Assembly: GCF_023159225.1 (NCBI RefSeq)
Contig: NC_063161.1
Coordinates: forward strand, 77,104,267-77,168,266
From: Perognathus longimembris pacificus
Lineage: Eukaryota > Chordata > Mammalia > Rodentia > Heteromyidae
Direction: 5' to 3'
DNA: 64,000 bases
A model generated the notes under the pieces. It did no database searches and was not told the DNA's origin. It was given only the letters and a program-made list of their open reading frames with translations. This document shows, one piece after another, positions 13,332 through 25,058 of this stretch (position 1 is its first letter; the number at the start of each line of letters is the position of its first letter). The position numbers and the translations under genes are program-made.

Positions 13332-13541
13332 TTTTTTTTTTTTTTTTTTGGCCAGTCCTGGGCCTTGGACTCAGGGCCTGAGCACTGTCCCTGGCTTCTT
13401 CCCGCTCAAGGCTAGCACTCTGCCACTTGAGCCACAGCGCCGCTTCTGGCCGTTTTCTGTATATGTGGTGCTGGGGAATCGAACCTAGGGCCTCGTGTAT
13501 CCGAGGCAGGCACTCTTGCCACTAGGCTATATCCCCAGCCC
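13332..13541 (-). repeat. IDL-Geo SINE, young copy
   Basis: Full-length reverse copy: T tail, GGCCAGTCCTGGGCCTTGGA (Geo), CCGCTTCTGGCCGTTTTCTG (junction), then the ID-like half with intact B box (complement of GGTTCGATTCC) ending ATATCCCCAGCCC. Flanked by a perfect 16-bp target-site duplication TGTTTCTGTTATTTTC (13316-13331 and 13542-13557). Almost identical to the copy at 49675-49877, which implies recent activity. Confidence 0.95.
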
Positions 13542-13933
13542 TGTTTCTGTTATTTTCCATGACAAAATTTCGTTTTTGCAAAAGACAACCAAAGTCAACT
13601 TCTGTGACTAGCAGACAAAAGACAGAATGGGAGAATTTGGGCTTGGCCTATTGGTTCATATCTTTTGTAAGTTTATAAAGAGCTAATCACATTAAAGCAT
13701 ACCAAGTTTCACCTAGACCTCTTCATTCACCTTGAGTCTAATACATGACTTATCTAATCATTGTCTCTTCTTGGCTATGAAACACACATCTCAATCTTGT
13801 CCCAAACAAACTGCAGACACTGCTACTAAACCACCTTTAATTTATACCAACTTACTTCTCCCAAAATTGCTCATTCAGGAAATAGTAACTCCTGAGTGAG
13901 CAAATAGTTGGTCAGATCAAGAAATGTTAAAAG

Positions 13934-14180
13934 GGGGCTAAGGAGATGGCCTAGTGGCAAGAGTGCTTGCCTCCTATACATGAAGCTCTCAGTTCAATTC
14001 CCCAGCACCACATATATGGAAAACGGCCAGAAGGGACTCTGTGGCTCAGGTGGCACAGTGCTAGCCTTGAGCGGGAAGAAGCCAGGGAAGGTGCTCAGGC
14101 CCTGAGTCCAAGGCCCAGGACTGGCCAAAAAAAAAAAAAAAAAAAAGTTAATAAAATAATGCAATATTTAAAAAAAAAAA
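13934..14180 (+). repeat. IDL-Geo SINE
   Basis: Forward copy with ID-like half (GATGGCCTAGTGGCAAGAGT, GTTCAATTCCCCAGCACCAC), Geo half containing TTGAGCGGGAAGAAGCCAGG, and a compound A-rich tail. Target-site duplication AAGAAATGTTAAAAG at 13919-13933 and 14181-14195. Confidence 0.93.
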
Positions 14181-14439
14181 AAGAAATGTTAAAAGTTATA
14201 AGTTAACCATGTCTTCTCTCCATTTCTCCAACCTCCAATCCAAAAGGAATTCTAATTGATTCTACTTTTGAACTATGTCAATTTCAAATGACTTCTAAGC
14301 ACATTCAAATTAACCCATGTTATTTCAAATTCAAAGCTGGTCTTCCAAATCAATGAGAAGAAAGCCTGAAGCAGTATATGGAGAAAATGATCAAAAACAC
14401 AAAGAAAGTTCAGCAAATAAGTAGACAAGAGGAACTAGG

Positions 14440-14650
14440 CTGACCGGGAGAGCACAGGACTTAAGAGCTAAGCAAGCCTGGGTTTCAATGCCAGCTCCAC
14501 CATTTTCCAGCTATGAGCCCCTGGGTAAGTGAGAGCTATCAAATCCAGAGATGCTAAGTGGAGCTAATTGGGTCTGCCTCAGAAGGCAATCGTTAGGATT
14601 AGAGAAGATATGTTTTCAAGTAGGTACTCAATAAATAATAGCCACTAAGA
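14440..14650 (+). repeat. MIR SINE, nearly full length
   Basis: Order matches the MIR consensus: AAGAGCTAAGCAAGCCTGGG, CAATGCCAGCTCCACCATTT, CAGCTATGAGCCCCTGGGTA, then GTTAGGATTAGAGAAGATAT and ACTCAATAAATAATAGCC. Confidence 0.8.
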
Positions 14651-16977
14651 TTATTAATAGGCTATTTAACTAAATTTTCAAGTTGGGAATCATTAGAGCT
14701 ACTGTTTGTTGAAAATGAAAGATCATTTACTTTTAAGTCTAAAGCTCACCTGTTAAAGGTCACAAGATAATATTAAAAAATGAGGGGAAAGGAGATGAAG
14801 TTTTTCAGCCATATGACAAGGAGCCACCTGTCCTGTTGTGTAAGGGAATGAGCCTTACACAGGAGGCAGGAACAGGCACTTGACCCATGTGTTACACTTT
14901 GGTACACATTCTGGACTTGAAAGGCAACTCTGGTGGTGCAGAGCAGACCTAATGCGTGTGACATTTGCCTGCAGCCATCTGGGCTGAGTAGTGCAGAAAT
15001 GCCCTTTTGTGTCCAGTCAAACTTTCTCAGGAGTAGAAAGCAATATATCTTTGAATGACATAGAAACTGGTAGCAAAAACCATGCAGTTACTGATTTATG
15101 AGATCTTGTACAGCAGGTACTTAATAAATGTGGTGTGATGATGAGGTGGAAAATACAAAACTAAAGGGCCTTGCAAAAGTGTAAATATCCATAATCAGCC
15201 TTTCATCTCTTAAAAAAAAAAGGTATACCACCACATTATTTCACTGAGCTTACAGATTTATCAATAGCTTCATGGTTGTAAGCAGACCATTTGTTTGATG
15301 GGATACTACATTAAAACTCTAATAGCATCTTTACTTTATTAGCTCATTAGGAATTAAACAGTCTTTGGCATGAATTTGCAAGTTTAAAAAAGCTTATGAA
15401 GTTATTTTGTTAGAGAAATTAAGAGTTATTTCATTGTAAAGCCTTTCGTGCTTCTTGAATAAATGTCTCATGAACCACAATTCAACAAATGACTCAACAT
15501 ACACTTATTTGATATCAAGTTAAAATAATGCTTCCATCGTGAGTTTTGCTGGCATGAGATTAGAGCTCTGGAGTTTGAGAAGAAGCCTTGTTCAATCTAC
15601 TTCCTAATCCCTGGCACCAATCCCCTCCCCACAACATTCATTCCATTTTCACCCATCACACTGCCCTCAACAGGGAGCCTTCCAGAGCATCTGAGTCATA
15701 GCTGCCTCTGCTCAGACTAATAACATCCAAAAGGAATGAGATATCGATCCTTCATTTTTGTTTCACCCAAACTCAAGAGGTTTCTGTTATGCTATGTATC
15801 AATATAAAGGTGAATATCAAAGTGACTTCTAACAAAATGTAGGAAAAAGGATAGCAGCCACTGCATTTTCTAAAGTAACTGGTATTTCTACTAGAGATTT
15901 GACACATAGCTTTTACATGCATTTCCATTTTTTCTCTTGTTTCAAGTAACTAAAAAAATGTGCTAAATAAGCTTATGAAGAGTCTAGGTCAAGCAAGGTT
16001 CAGTTGCCAGGATAGAAGATGCAGACACTGTTTTACAGGAGAGAGTTGTGGATGCTTGGGCAGGGTAGGGAGTGAGTTTATGTTCCAGGTACTTTCATGA
16101 TTCCACTGGCAATTGATTCAGCAAACTGCCTTATACATCCTGTTTAAAAAATCATTTTCCTTCTAGAAATTTTTATCTAAGTGTAACTAGCCACTTGGCA
16201 GCAAAAATATTTGACTTCTATTCTCAATATATAGCATCTCAGGATTCTTTGGAATTTCTCATCCTTGAAAACTTTATATTTGGAATACTGCCTTTAAATT
16301 ACATTGCAATATGCCCAGTTATGACATATAGACCAAATTTTTTTTTACGTACTTCAAGCTCCAAATGAAGAAAGCCTGTCTGGCATTAGGCAAGTATTTT
16401 GAATGCAGAATAGACAAAACCACCTGGAAATATTGCTCAACCAATCACAAAGCAACCACTTGGCAATGGATAGGTGAACTGCTTATTAAACAAGAAGAAA
16501 TAAAACTGTCATGGTAGGATGACAGAATCAGAGAGAAATAAGCAGTAATTACTGCTTTGTCATCAGAGTAAGTCGTATCAAACCTGACTCAGTAAGAACA
16601 GGGGTAAAAGCCCACTGTTGTACAAATAAATAGCACCCTTCCTAAAGATCAGGTTAAACACAATTCAGATGTCTACAACAGCTAAAAATGCAGACTTAAA
16701 CAAAAAGTAAGAATGGACATGAAAGGGCACAGTACAAAAGATGCCTTAGGTTCAGTGGGTGCATCATACTGAGAAAAGAACACCGCCACTTAGTTAAGCA
16801 GCTTCAAAATGACCAAGCCAGTCTCAAAATAGCTGTTTGTTAAGGATAAAGGAAGACTCCTAGACTTGGTTATTCTTTGCAAATCACTGGTAACCTTAAT
16901 TGGCTCACTTACTATGCAAGTGGTGCAGGCAGGCGTAATTAATTGTATCTGAAGCTTTAAGGTTTGGAGCAACTTAC

Positions 16978-17125
16978 ATCCTGTTGCTTGGAATAATCTT
17001 GTGGCCTTCTCTAAACCAAGTCACTTGCGGTCTGGGGCAGCTGGAGATGGGCAGTAGGTTTAGAACAGCTGCGTGTCCTGCAGAAACCGTTTTCCTCTGG
17101 TCTGTGTCCATGAAATTTCCCATAT
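16978..17125 (-). CDS. SDK1: SDK1 exon 4 (start of Ig domain 2)
   Basis: This 148-nt exon follows acceptor TTTTTCTCTGCAG on the minus strand. It starts with AT, which joins the T left by exon 3 to make TAT (Tyr). It has 48 full codons and ends AGGAT before a consensus donor GTAAGT, leaving in phase 2. The peptide includes MGNFMDTDQRKTVS, AAVLNLLPISS and RPQVTWFREGHKIIPSNR. VTWFREG is the Ig C strand with its core Trp. The sidekick second Ig domain lacks the usual B-strand Cys (here Leu-Asn-Leu), matching the family as I recall it. One residue stands out: ISSCPRPQ has Cys where human has Tyr. Combined with exons 2 and 3 the frame is open throughout, so the gene looks functional here. Confidence 0.92.
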
Positions 17126-17725
17126 CTGCAGAGAAAAATGAGACCTTTTAAGTTTCAGAAACAACTTTTTTTTGAGGGGAAGAAGGGTCACAGATGGAAA
17201 TAACTGTATTTTGCAGTAAACTCAGCGACATCATTATACTTAACTACGCAACAAGTGAGGCTGAACAGCCGTGCTGACAAGTGCAAACCTGGCTTAGAGG
17301 TGAAGCAGGAGGCAAAGCTATGCATCCACAAACAGGCCAACAGTATGCTCAGCAGAAGAGCCACCCCACCTAACTTACTGCAGTAATACAAGGGCATGTT
17401 CTCAACCAATTGTAACGTGGAAATAAACTGCCAGAGAACATCCCAGTGCCTTGTGAAGCAGTATGTCCAGAAACTGGGCATGCATAAAATGCTTCTGGGC
17501 AACTCCCAGGTACCAAATTTCTCAAGCTACCCCATCTCCTGGCCCTTGCTCCTCATAGGTTCTCTTCTTCCTCATTTCTAGGGTGACTGTTAACCTAAAA
17601 TACTGTTTGAGAACAATATTTTAAAACACAGGGGAAGCTATACAGTTCTCTTACTACCCCCATCATGTTTACTTAATTTGGAACAGTCCTTGTCCAATTG
17701 GTTAGAAACATTTAAAAAAAAAAAA

Positions 17726-17821
17726 GGTTATAAGGGAATGTGACTCAAGTAATAGATCACCTGCCTAGCAAAGAAAAGTAAGACCTTGAGTTCATATCCC
17801 ATTATTGCCAAAAAAAAAAAG
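17726..17821 (+). repeat. ID-like SINE monomer
   Basis: GGGAATGTGACTCAAGTAAT, CACCTGCCTAGCAAAG and GAGTTCATATCCCATTATTG follow the ID layout (A box, GCCTAGCA loop, B box) with an A tail. Diverged, single monomer. Confidence 0.65.
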
Positions 17822-18994
17822 AGGAATAAAACCAATCATTGGAATGTAATCATAAAGGGCCACAATTTGAATAAGCAACTTGAAATTATGTAAAAAGTCA
17901 TATTATGATTAGATATAGATGAAATGTTTACATAGAGATAGCAAAATAGTATTTTTAATGTATGTATGTTTGGTTTTCCATAAAAGAGCTCTATTATCTA
18001 TGGCATCTTCATTCAAAAATATTTTAGATATAAAGTGTAAAAGACTTAAGAGAAAAATGAAACCAATGAAACAAATGAGAAAAAATGTCCATGTTACTTT
18101 AAAGTGAAGTATGTCATAAAGGGAAGAAGAAAAGAAGTGAAGAGAATCTAAGAGCTAGAGATGAAGGGTAGGAACAAGATATAAATAATTAAGCAAGAAG
18201 TTCCAACTCGATTTTGTAAATTACAGCTTAATATATGATAATAAATTCCAGGATGTGAACATATTCAAATATGACTTAGGTATTGATCTGTACTCTATTT
18301 ATTATGTTTGCAGCTATTGAATAAAAGTTCTGGATTATTCTGTAGATAGACTTAGCTGATGACTTCATCATCATCACAATTCAGGAAGATTGATGCCTTC
18401 CCAGTGACTTAGAAAATATCAAATCACAGATTGTTTCAGAACATTCACCAGTCATTAGTACTTATGGTGGACCAGGAAAGTAGGCATTATTGTATAGTAA
18501 TGTGAAGTTACAGGCCATAGCTGGCTTTAAAATAACAAATGGCAAATCTTGTCATTATTCAAACAGTACAACTCAATATAGGAACTCCCTTTAAGTTCAG
18601 GCCATATGAATGTATAATTTATAATTTCAGAACGTTATTTTTTGGCTTCCTTAGACACAGAGAAATATTTTGGTAGTACATTCAAAATGCAATAAGGCAG
18701 AAAAGTAAGACGAGAGATCCTCATCAATTCAGTATTTTAGGAAAAAAAGGAAAATACCTAGGCCAAGTTCTCAAGCTCCTTCCTTCCAAAGCCTACAATG
18801 AAATTCAAGCTCCCTGCATTCTGGGATTTCTTTAACAAAGAAATTACTTTAACAAAGTATCTTTCTCCAAATTAGATCTGTTCAACAAAGAATAACTCAT
18901 TAGAACATTAATAACATCAAGCATATGGAACATCTATGCATATTTGTAGTTCAGTAGTTATTTTATTTTTCTAGTTTAATATTTATTATTACTT

Positions 18995-19231
18995 TGTTTT
19001 TGTCACTCATGGGGCTTTAACTCTGGGCCTGGGCACTGTCCCTGAGCTCTTTTGCTCAAGGCTAGTGCTTTACCATTTGAACTATAGGGCTATGTCTAGT
19101 TTTCTTGTGTTTAATTAAAGATAAGAGTCTCATAGACTTTCTTGCATGGCTGGCTTCGAACTGTGATTCTGAGATCTCAGCCTCCTGAGCAGCTAGGATT
19201 ACAGGCATAAGCCACTAGGCCGTGGCTGGTT
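18995..19231 (-). repeat. B1/Geo dimeric SINE
   Basis: Reverse orientation: Geo half with GGGCACTGTCCCTGAGCTCT and GCTCAAGGCTAGTGCTTTAC, linker GTTTAATTAAAGATAAGAGT, and B1 half with GAGATCTCAGCCTCCTGAGC and GGATTACAGGCATAAGCCAC. Confidence 0.85.
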
Positions 19232-19813
19232 TTAGTTTTAATAACATAAATGATATAAAGAAATTTTGTGGTATTTATAACAATTATATAATGTTCTTTG
19301 AATAAATTTCACAATATCTGTAATACTTTCTTTACTTCTTTCCCTCTTTCCTAATAGTTTGTGATAAGTTTCATTTTTCTCTCATATGTGTGTACGTATA
19401 TGTATTATACATACAATGTTTTTCTGTTGGGTACAGCTGATTAGGAGTTATTAAAATTTGGTATAAACAGGCTAAAGTTTTTATTTGATAAACATTTTGA
19501 ATTACAATATAAAGAAGCTATGAGCAACTGGTTCATTCGCTAGAAACCACCTTACTCCTCTTTGCCTTGGAAAATTCCATTTTTTCAGATGGGAAACAGG
19601 ACACCTGCCTCCATAACCCTCACCTGGCAACCATACTAGGTGTTCACTCATACCTTACCAATCCTAACAACCATTCTATTTTAACTGAACCAAAGAAGAA
19701 CCCTCCCATTCCCCCTTCCCCCATTTCTACAACAGTTAAAGGTGGCTCTGACTCGCTGGATAAACTGCTGTGCTCCTTCCTTCACAATGGAAGGCCACAT
19801 AATGTATACATAC

Positions 19814-19920
19814 ATGCAACTTGAACTTCAGATTTTCTCTGCAAAAGTGCTCCCATTCTGTTCCGTACCACACACTGGTAAAAGCCAGCATCAAGCTTCT
19901 GTAAAGATGGGATGATATAC
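19814..19920 (-). CDS. SDK1: SDK1 exon 3 (C-terminal half of Ig domain 1)
   Basis: This 107-nt exon is too short to stand out as an ORF. On the minus strand the acceptor is GGTGTCTTGCAG, followed by G (completing the Lys AAG begun in exon 2), 35 codons and a single T before donor GTATGT. The peptide begins [16 protein letters not shown] and continues [26 protein letters not shown] is the Ig F-strand signature (D.G.Y.C). Its Cys should pair with the exon 2 LTC cysteine to close Ig1. VVRNRMGA is the F-G hairpin. Human SDK1 has, as I recall, FYRC where this sequence has FYQC. CAG for CGG is a single G-to-A change consistent with CpG decay. Intron 2, separating it from exon 2, is 16.5 kb. Confidence 0.93.
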
Positions 19921-20240
19921 CTGCAAGACACCAAAAAAACAAGTGTCAATGGTTACATCAAGGACAGCGTAAGAATCTCTTCTAGTAAGTGCTCTACAAA
20001 TACATTATTTTGGGTAACTTAAGATCTATTCAATTCCCCCCTAGCCAAAGCAATGAGGACCACTGTGTATTGTTCTTTAGATAAACACATTGATACCCAC
20101 TTCCTCAGATAGACTTCTCTACTTATCATTGTGCCCAGGTATCTAGCATGAGTAAAGAAGATAAGACTGAATAAATTAGAAATGTTAAATAATTAAAGGT
20201 CATTATAGTTAAACTAGACCTTTCAATAAAAGCTATTTGC

Positions 20241-20450
20241 TTGGGCTAGGAATGTGGCTTCATGGTAGGATACTTGCCTAGCATGCATGAAGCCCTGGGC
20301 AGGATTTCTCAGTACCACATAAACAAACAAACAAAAAAAGTGGCACTGTGGCTCAAGTAGTAGAGTGCTAGCCTTGAGCAAAAGAAGCCCAGGGACAGTG
20401 CCCTGGTCCTGAGTTCAGGCCGGAGGACTGGCAAAAACAAAAAATAAACA
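20241..20450 (+). repeat. IDL-Geo SINE, older subfamily
   Basis: GGGCTAGGAATGTGGCTTCA, TTGCCTAGCATGCATGAAGC, then Geo half GTGGCACTGTGGCTCAAGTA and GACAGTGCCCTGGTCCTGAG. It uses the 'AGCATGCATGAAGCC' loop rather than the young 'TATACATGAGGCC' loop. Confidence 0.85.
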
Positions 20451-21059
20451 AACCAAACCAAGAAAACTGCTTGCTTTAATTTCCACAAATAATTTTGAAG
20501 ACTAACAACAGACTTCAAATCATGTGTCATGTCACTGTGTGAAAACTAGCCACTAATCTCATCTGTTAAGATGAGAGGTAGGTAGGTGTTTTTAAGCGAA
20601 GAAAGCAGGGTACCAGGATATGCCCCCCCTTTCCACCTGTGAACATCAGCTGACATAGTGCATGCAGTACCCCCCTTTCCTTTCTTCTCCACATTTGCAT
20701 GGAAGAAGTTTTATTTTCTCAGGCAACAAAAAATCATTTCATTTGTAGTTCTCATTTCTGTGCCTATAAATAATCATCCTTTGCATTCCATCTTTTCTAA
20801 AATCTTTAGTATATTTTCATAATAGAAAGGGAACTTAAAGACATGGTTTCCAAGAGCAGTCCTGATGTAAGTTTACTTCTGGTTTTGTAACTTAGATGTT
20901 TTAAAACCCATAAGGCAGGTAGGATATAAAACCAACTATTTCAAGGAAAACTGCAGAGCAGGTGAGCCCAACCTTGCAAAGCTACTGGAAATAGTACACT
21001 GCTTGGTTCCAGGTTATGTTCATAATCAAATCAAGAATAAGTCTTAAGCAAGCCATGTG

Positions 21060-22110
21060 ATCTAGGATTGATTTTCCAAATATATAAAGAACTGTAACAA
21101 CTCAGGAGCAAGAAAGAAGTCTCACTTTAAAAATGTGAAGTAGCTGAATAGACAATTCTCAAAGGAAGACATAAAAGTGGCCAGCAGGTATGTAAAATGT
21201 TTCTCAGCATTACAAATTATCAAGAAAGCACAACTCAAAAACACAATCATGGGCTGGGAATATGGCTTAGTGGTAGAGTGCTTGCCTTGCATGCATAAAG
21301 CCCTGGGTTCGATTCCTGAGCACCACATAAACAGAAAAAGCCAGTAGTGCTGTGGCTCAAGTGGTAGAGTACTTGCCTTGAGTAAAACGAAGCCAGGGAC
21401 AGTGCTCAGGCCCTGAGTTGAAGCCCCAGGACAGGAAACAAACAAAACAATCAAAAACACCATCATATGTCATTTCACATGTCAACATGTCAATTAACCA
21501 AAAAAAGTTAAAAGGAATAAGTGATGGCAAGCGTACAAGAAAGAGAATCTCATACCCAGTTGGTGGGATGGTAAACTAGTATAGACATTACAAAAAATGG
21601 TAATGGACATTCCTCAAAAAAAACCAAAACTGGACTACCATAAGACCCAGTGGTCTCACTTCTGAACATACATACAAAGGAATCGAAATGAGGATCCTGC
21701 AAAATACCTACACTTGCATGTTCAACAGATAAGTAAATGAAATGAGCTACATAAATCTGAGGTTATTATGTGGTCTTTAAAAAGAAGAAAACCATGCTGT
21801 TTCTAAGAACATGAATGAATGTGGAGGGTATTATGATAAGTAACAATAAGCCAGAAACAGAAGGATAATACTTTATGTTAAACACTTAAAAGGTGAACCT
21901 AAAATAGTTAAACCACAGAAACAGAGTAGAATGATGGCTTTCAGGAGCTGGTAGAAGAAAAAAAACAAGAAAGCACCAAAAAGTTTTACTTATTTAGATT
22001 TGAAAAAAAAAATTGAAAACTCCTAGAGATCAACTGTCTAGATATTCAATGTTAATAATACAATATTATGTATGTTAATATATATATTGAAAAATAAGTT
22101 TTACTTAAAA
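21060..22110 (+). mobile_element. Ancient L1M fragment, split by a SINE
   Basis: AAATATATAAAGAACTGTAA and AATAGACAATTCTCAAAGGA mark old L1 ORF2 sequence. After the SINE at 21250-21452 it resumes with CTCATACCCAGTTGGTGGGA, AAACTGGACTACCATAAGAC and TGGCTTTCAGGAGCTGGTAG. Frames are broken throughout. The older L1M is the host of the younger SINE insertion. Confidence 0.72.
21250..21452 (+). repeat. IDL-Geo SINE nested in L1M
   Basis: GGGCTGGGAATATGGCTTAG, GGTTCGATTCCTGAGCACCA, Geo half GTGCTGTGGCTCAAGTGGTA. Near-perfect duplication AAAAACACAATCAT before it and AAAAACACCATCAT after it. Inserted into the old L1M fragment. Confidence 0.9.
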
Positions 22111-22117
22111 AAATCTT

Positions 22118-22360
22118 TGGGAAATACTAGGGATGGAACTTAGGGCCTTATACTTGCTAGATAAGCCCTCTAGCACACTAGACAACTCTAACTCTACCAC
22201 TTAAGCCACACCTCTAAGTCTGGAATTTTGCTAGTTAATTGGAGATGGTCTCCACAGAACTTTTCTGTCTGAGCTGTCTTTCAACCAAAAATCCTCCAGG
22301 TCTCATCCTCATGAGTAGCGTGGATTACAGGCACTAGCCACTATGCCTATGTCTGGCTTT
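22118..22360 (-). repeat. B1/Geo-like dimeric SINE, diverged
   Basis: Reverse orientation: a right-half region ACTCTACCACTTAAGCCACA, linker AGTTAATTGGAGATGGTCTC, then B1 half ending GGATTACAGGCACTAGCCAC. The 5' part of the block (GGGATGGAACTTAGGGCCTT) is ID-like, so a second monomer may be fused here. Confidence 0.65.
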
Positions 22361-22552
22361 ATGTCTTATCACACACAAAAAATCATAGTAATAAAAAAGT
22401 AAGCCAAGAAGAAATACTTGGAGGCAATAAAGAGGTTCACAGCATGGCTTGTGGTGATGGTTTGGTGGGTATGTGCTCATCTCCGAACTCCTTAAGTGTA
22501 TGGATATGTACAGCTTTTTGAATGTCTGCCATATTATATGAAAGTAAGATAC

Positions 22553-22640
22553 AGGCTCAGGGTATGGCTCAGTGGGAGAGTGCTTGCTCAGCATGCATGA
22601 GGCCCCAAGATTCATCTCAGAAGCTCAAAAAAGAAAAAGA
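22553..22640 (+). repeat. ID-like SINE monomer
   Basis: GGCTCAGGGTATGGCTCAGT, GAGAGTGCTTGCTCAGCATG, CATGAGGCCCCAAGATTCAT and an A-rich tail follow the rodent ID layout. Confidence 0.75.
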
Positions 22641-24809
22641 AACATTAAAAATAAGGGCATATATATTGTAAAAGAATAAAATAGGTATCTTTGGATAAAA
22701 GAAAAGTAAGACTTAATGCCTGGATACTTTCTACATCTGGAAGATGTCTGTCATGACAAAGAAAAGGCAACTTGAACTACATGGACAATAAACTCTTTTC
22801 TAAAAAACAAACAACAACAAAAAACCTCAAAACAGCAGTGCTATCCTTAAAAATCGTGTTCTACAAATTCCAAAATCTGTTTTCTTACAAAGTATAATCA
22901 GAGAAACTTAAAAAAAAATCAGGTATGAGACAAAGTGCATGGTGCTCTTCATGTGCCCAGTTCTCAAGCATACTTAAAACCATCTATATTCAACTAATTG
23001 CTCATCTTTTTATTCAAGTATGTCCAATTAGTCATCCTGAAATGAAAGCTGAGAGGAACAATTTTTAAGAGAATAAAACATTTGGACAATACAGGTAATT
23101 CAACAATAAGCAAATATTAATCAAAGTACATTTTCCCTCTCAATAACCTTTCTTGAGACCCCGTGGCAAGATTCATAAAATCTTTTATTGTAAGAACAAA
23201 TATTGTTGAGTTTTAATCTCAAGAATTAAAAAAATTCTATTCTGAGAAACAGCTCATCTCAAACAAAGTTAATTAATGAAGACAATCGAATAATACCAAT
23301 CCTAACATAAAGAATCAATGCCATTTATTTAAATTACAGATCACTAATGGAGGGTTAGCAGCTTTGATGTCGACATGCTATGATTACACCAAGGAGCAGT
23401 TTGGAGATAGGGTTAAAGCAAAATCAATGACAGTTTTTAGGAAACAAATAGTACAGTCATTGTAGTATAGCTATTTTAAAAAAAAGTACAAGGACAACTT
23501 TATTATTGCCATGCAACCATATTTGTATAATTGGATTCATTCTACTTGTTTTCCTCTTTGAAGTACTCTAAGTAGATCTAAAATTCTTATGAATTTCTAT
23601 AATAATCCTATGTACTAAAGCACCCCACTGAACTGCTTTCAACAACAGGGAGAAACAGACACAGAACTGAGTATTAGGCATATGCTCTTGGTGCCATCTC
23701 TCTAGTGTAATGTCTCACCAGGGGGAAAAATACACAAAAAAACCTTGCAAAGTCCTCCACCTATCTCCAAATTCTGACATAAATTATGTTCACCTAACAG
23801 ATGGGAATATTGGTGGTAAGTCTATTGTTTATAAACACACATTTTTAAACAGAGAAACTTTCCTGGATCTTTACAAGAAAGGATGATAAAACTGCAGCAC
23901 CATATGCTGCTAAGATGTGAGAAATGCCCACTCCTGTTTCCAATCCACATGGCAGGAATGCCTGACGCCACGCTATCAAGGCAGAATTCCTCTAGATGAA
24001 CACAGTGTTTTTCAGAGCTACTTTACTTCAGGAATGATGTATTTTAAAAAAAAAGTAAGAACTCAATGATGCCAGGGATTAAATGACCACATTTGCTGTG
24101 GAGCACACTTCAGTTCTGACCTGCCACTCTGAACAAATGGGCCATTAGAACCACCCAAGAGCTTCTCTAGAAAGTACCTCAAAGACCATTTCACACCAGG
24201 AGCAATCGTCTGACTACCTGTGGAGGGAGCATTTGACATTTTTATCTAACTAGGATCTAAACCACCTCCCTTTACCAGACATTTCTCTTTTCTAGGGGTC
24301 TCTGTAGAGGCAGAGCTTCTCTCAAGTTCAAGACTGATGAGACCATATCTAGACTGACTCCATATACCTACCACAGGTTAATAATACCCAGGAACAAGGA
24401 TAAACATCTTGTCTGAGAGCTGTGGTGATGGGACACAGAGGTAGTGAGGACACTGAGGCAGTGGGTGGTGGTTATGGTTGTATATAGCACTAGTGAAACA
24501 CAGGCACAGGAGGGCACGGTGGAGTCATGACCAAGGCAGCAATGACCATGTCCAGAACCAATCGAGGGACTTTCTCTAGCTGTGGTGTCCAGCGTAAGTT
24601 CTTTCTGGAATTGGTTATAAGGGTGACAGTGGCTCTGGGGGATTGTCTCCTTATTCTACCCAATCTCCAAATAGGCTTATAATTATAAAGGCAACCCACT
24701 ATCATTGCAACAACTTTTACAAGATAATTTTTTTTTACTGTGGTTTTACCACAGATCAAATTTATACCACAGAATGTGTTAATTAATTATTTTCTGGAAA
24801 AAAAAAGTC

Positions 24810-25058
24810 TCAGTGGGTGCCAGTGGCTCACACCATAATCTTATCTACTCAGGAGGCTGAGATCTGAAGATAGCAGTTCAAAGATATCCCAGGTGAAAAG
24901 GCCATTAGACACTTATCTTCAATTAATCACCAAGAAGCTGGAAATGGAGGTGTGCTCTAAGTGGTAGAGTGCAGGTCTTGTGGAAATAGCTAAAGGATAG
25001 TGACAAGGGCCTGAGTTCAAGTCCCAGTACCCTCACAAAGACCAAACAAAAAACTAAA
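24810..25058 (+). repeat. B1/Geo dimeric SINE
   Basis: Forward copy: B1 half GGTGCCAGTGGCTCACACCA and CTACTCAGGAGGCTGAGATC, linker TTATCTTCAATTAATCACCA, right half CTCTAAGTGGTAGAGTGCAG and GGGCCTGAGTTCAAGTCCCA. Confidence 0.8.

Larger units (their letters stand above)
1..16977 (-). other. SDK1: SDK1 intron 4, 5' part
   Basis: Noncoding. Recognisable repeats are listed separately. Between them I see no gene in about 1-1280, 2390-3670, 4350-5685, 5910-6560, 6815-8430, 8725-9180, 10240-10555, 11170-11540, 11690-13315, 14200-14435 and 14650-16977. I searched by eye for the next SDK1 exon (the peptide around AITLENQL and DAGAYYVQ) on the minus strand and did not find it, so exon 5 most likely lies outside the window. 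Repeat-free AT-rich stretches at about 7140-7340 and 15220-15540 are candidates for conserved noncoding sequence. Confidence 0.8.
17126..19813 (-). other. SDK1: SDK1 intron 3 (complete)
   Basis: A complete 2,688-nt intron between exons 3 and 4, with donor GTATGT at its right end and acceptor TTCTCTGCAG at its left end (minus strand). It contains an ID-like SINE monomer (17726-17821) and a B1/Geo dimer (18995-19231). The stretches 17126-17700, 17830-18990 and 19235-19813 show no gene or repeat I can name. An open frame of about 100 codons at 17188-17502 has no recognisable protein features and is treated as chance. Confidence 0.88.

Noticed and set aside
14773..14996. Possible SDK1 exon 5 around GCCTGCAGCC on the minus strand
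   Set aside because: The translated sequence does not match the expected Ig2 F-strand region and no usable acceptor/donor pair in the right phase frames it.
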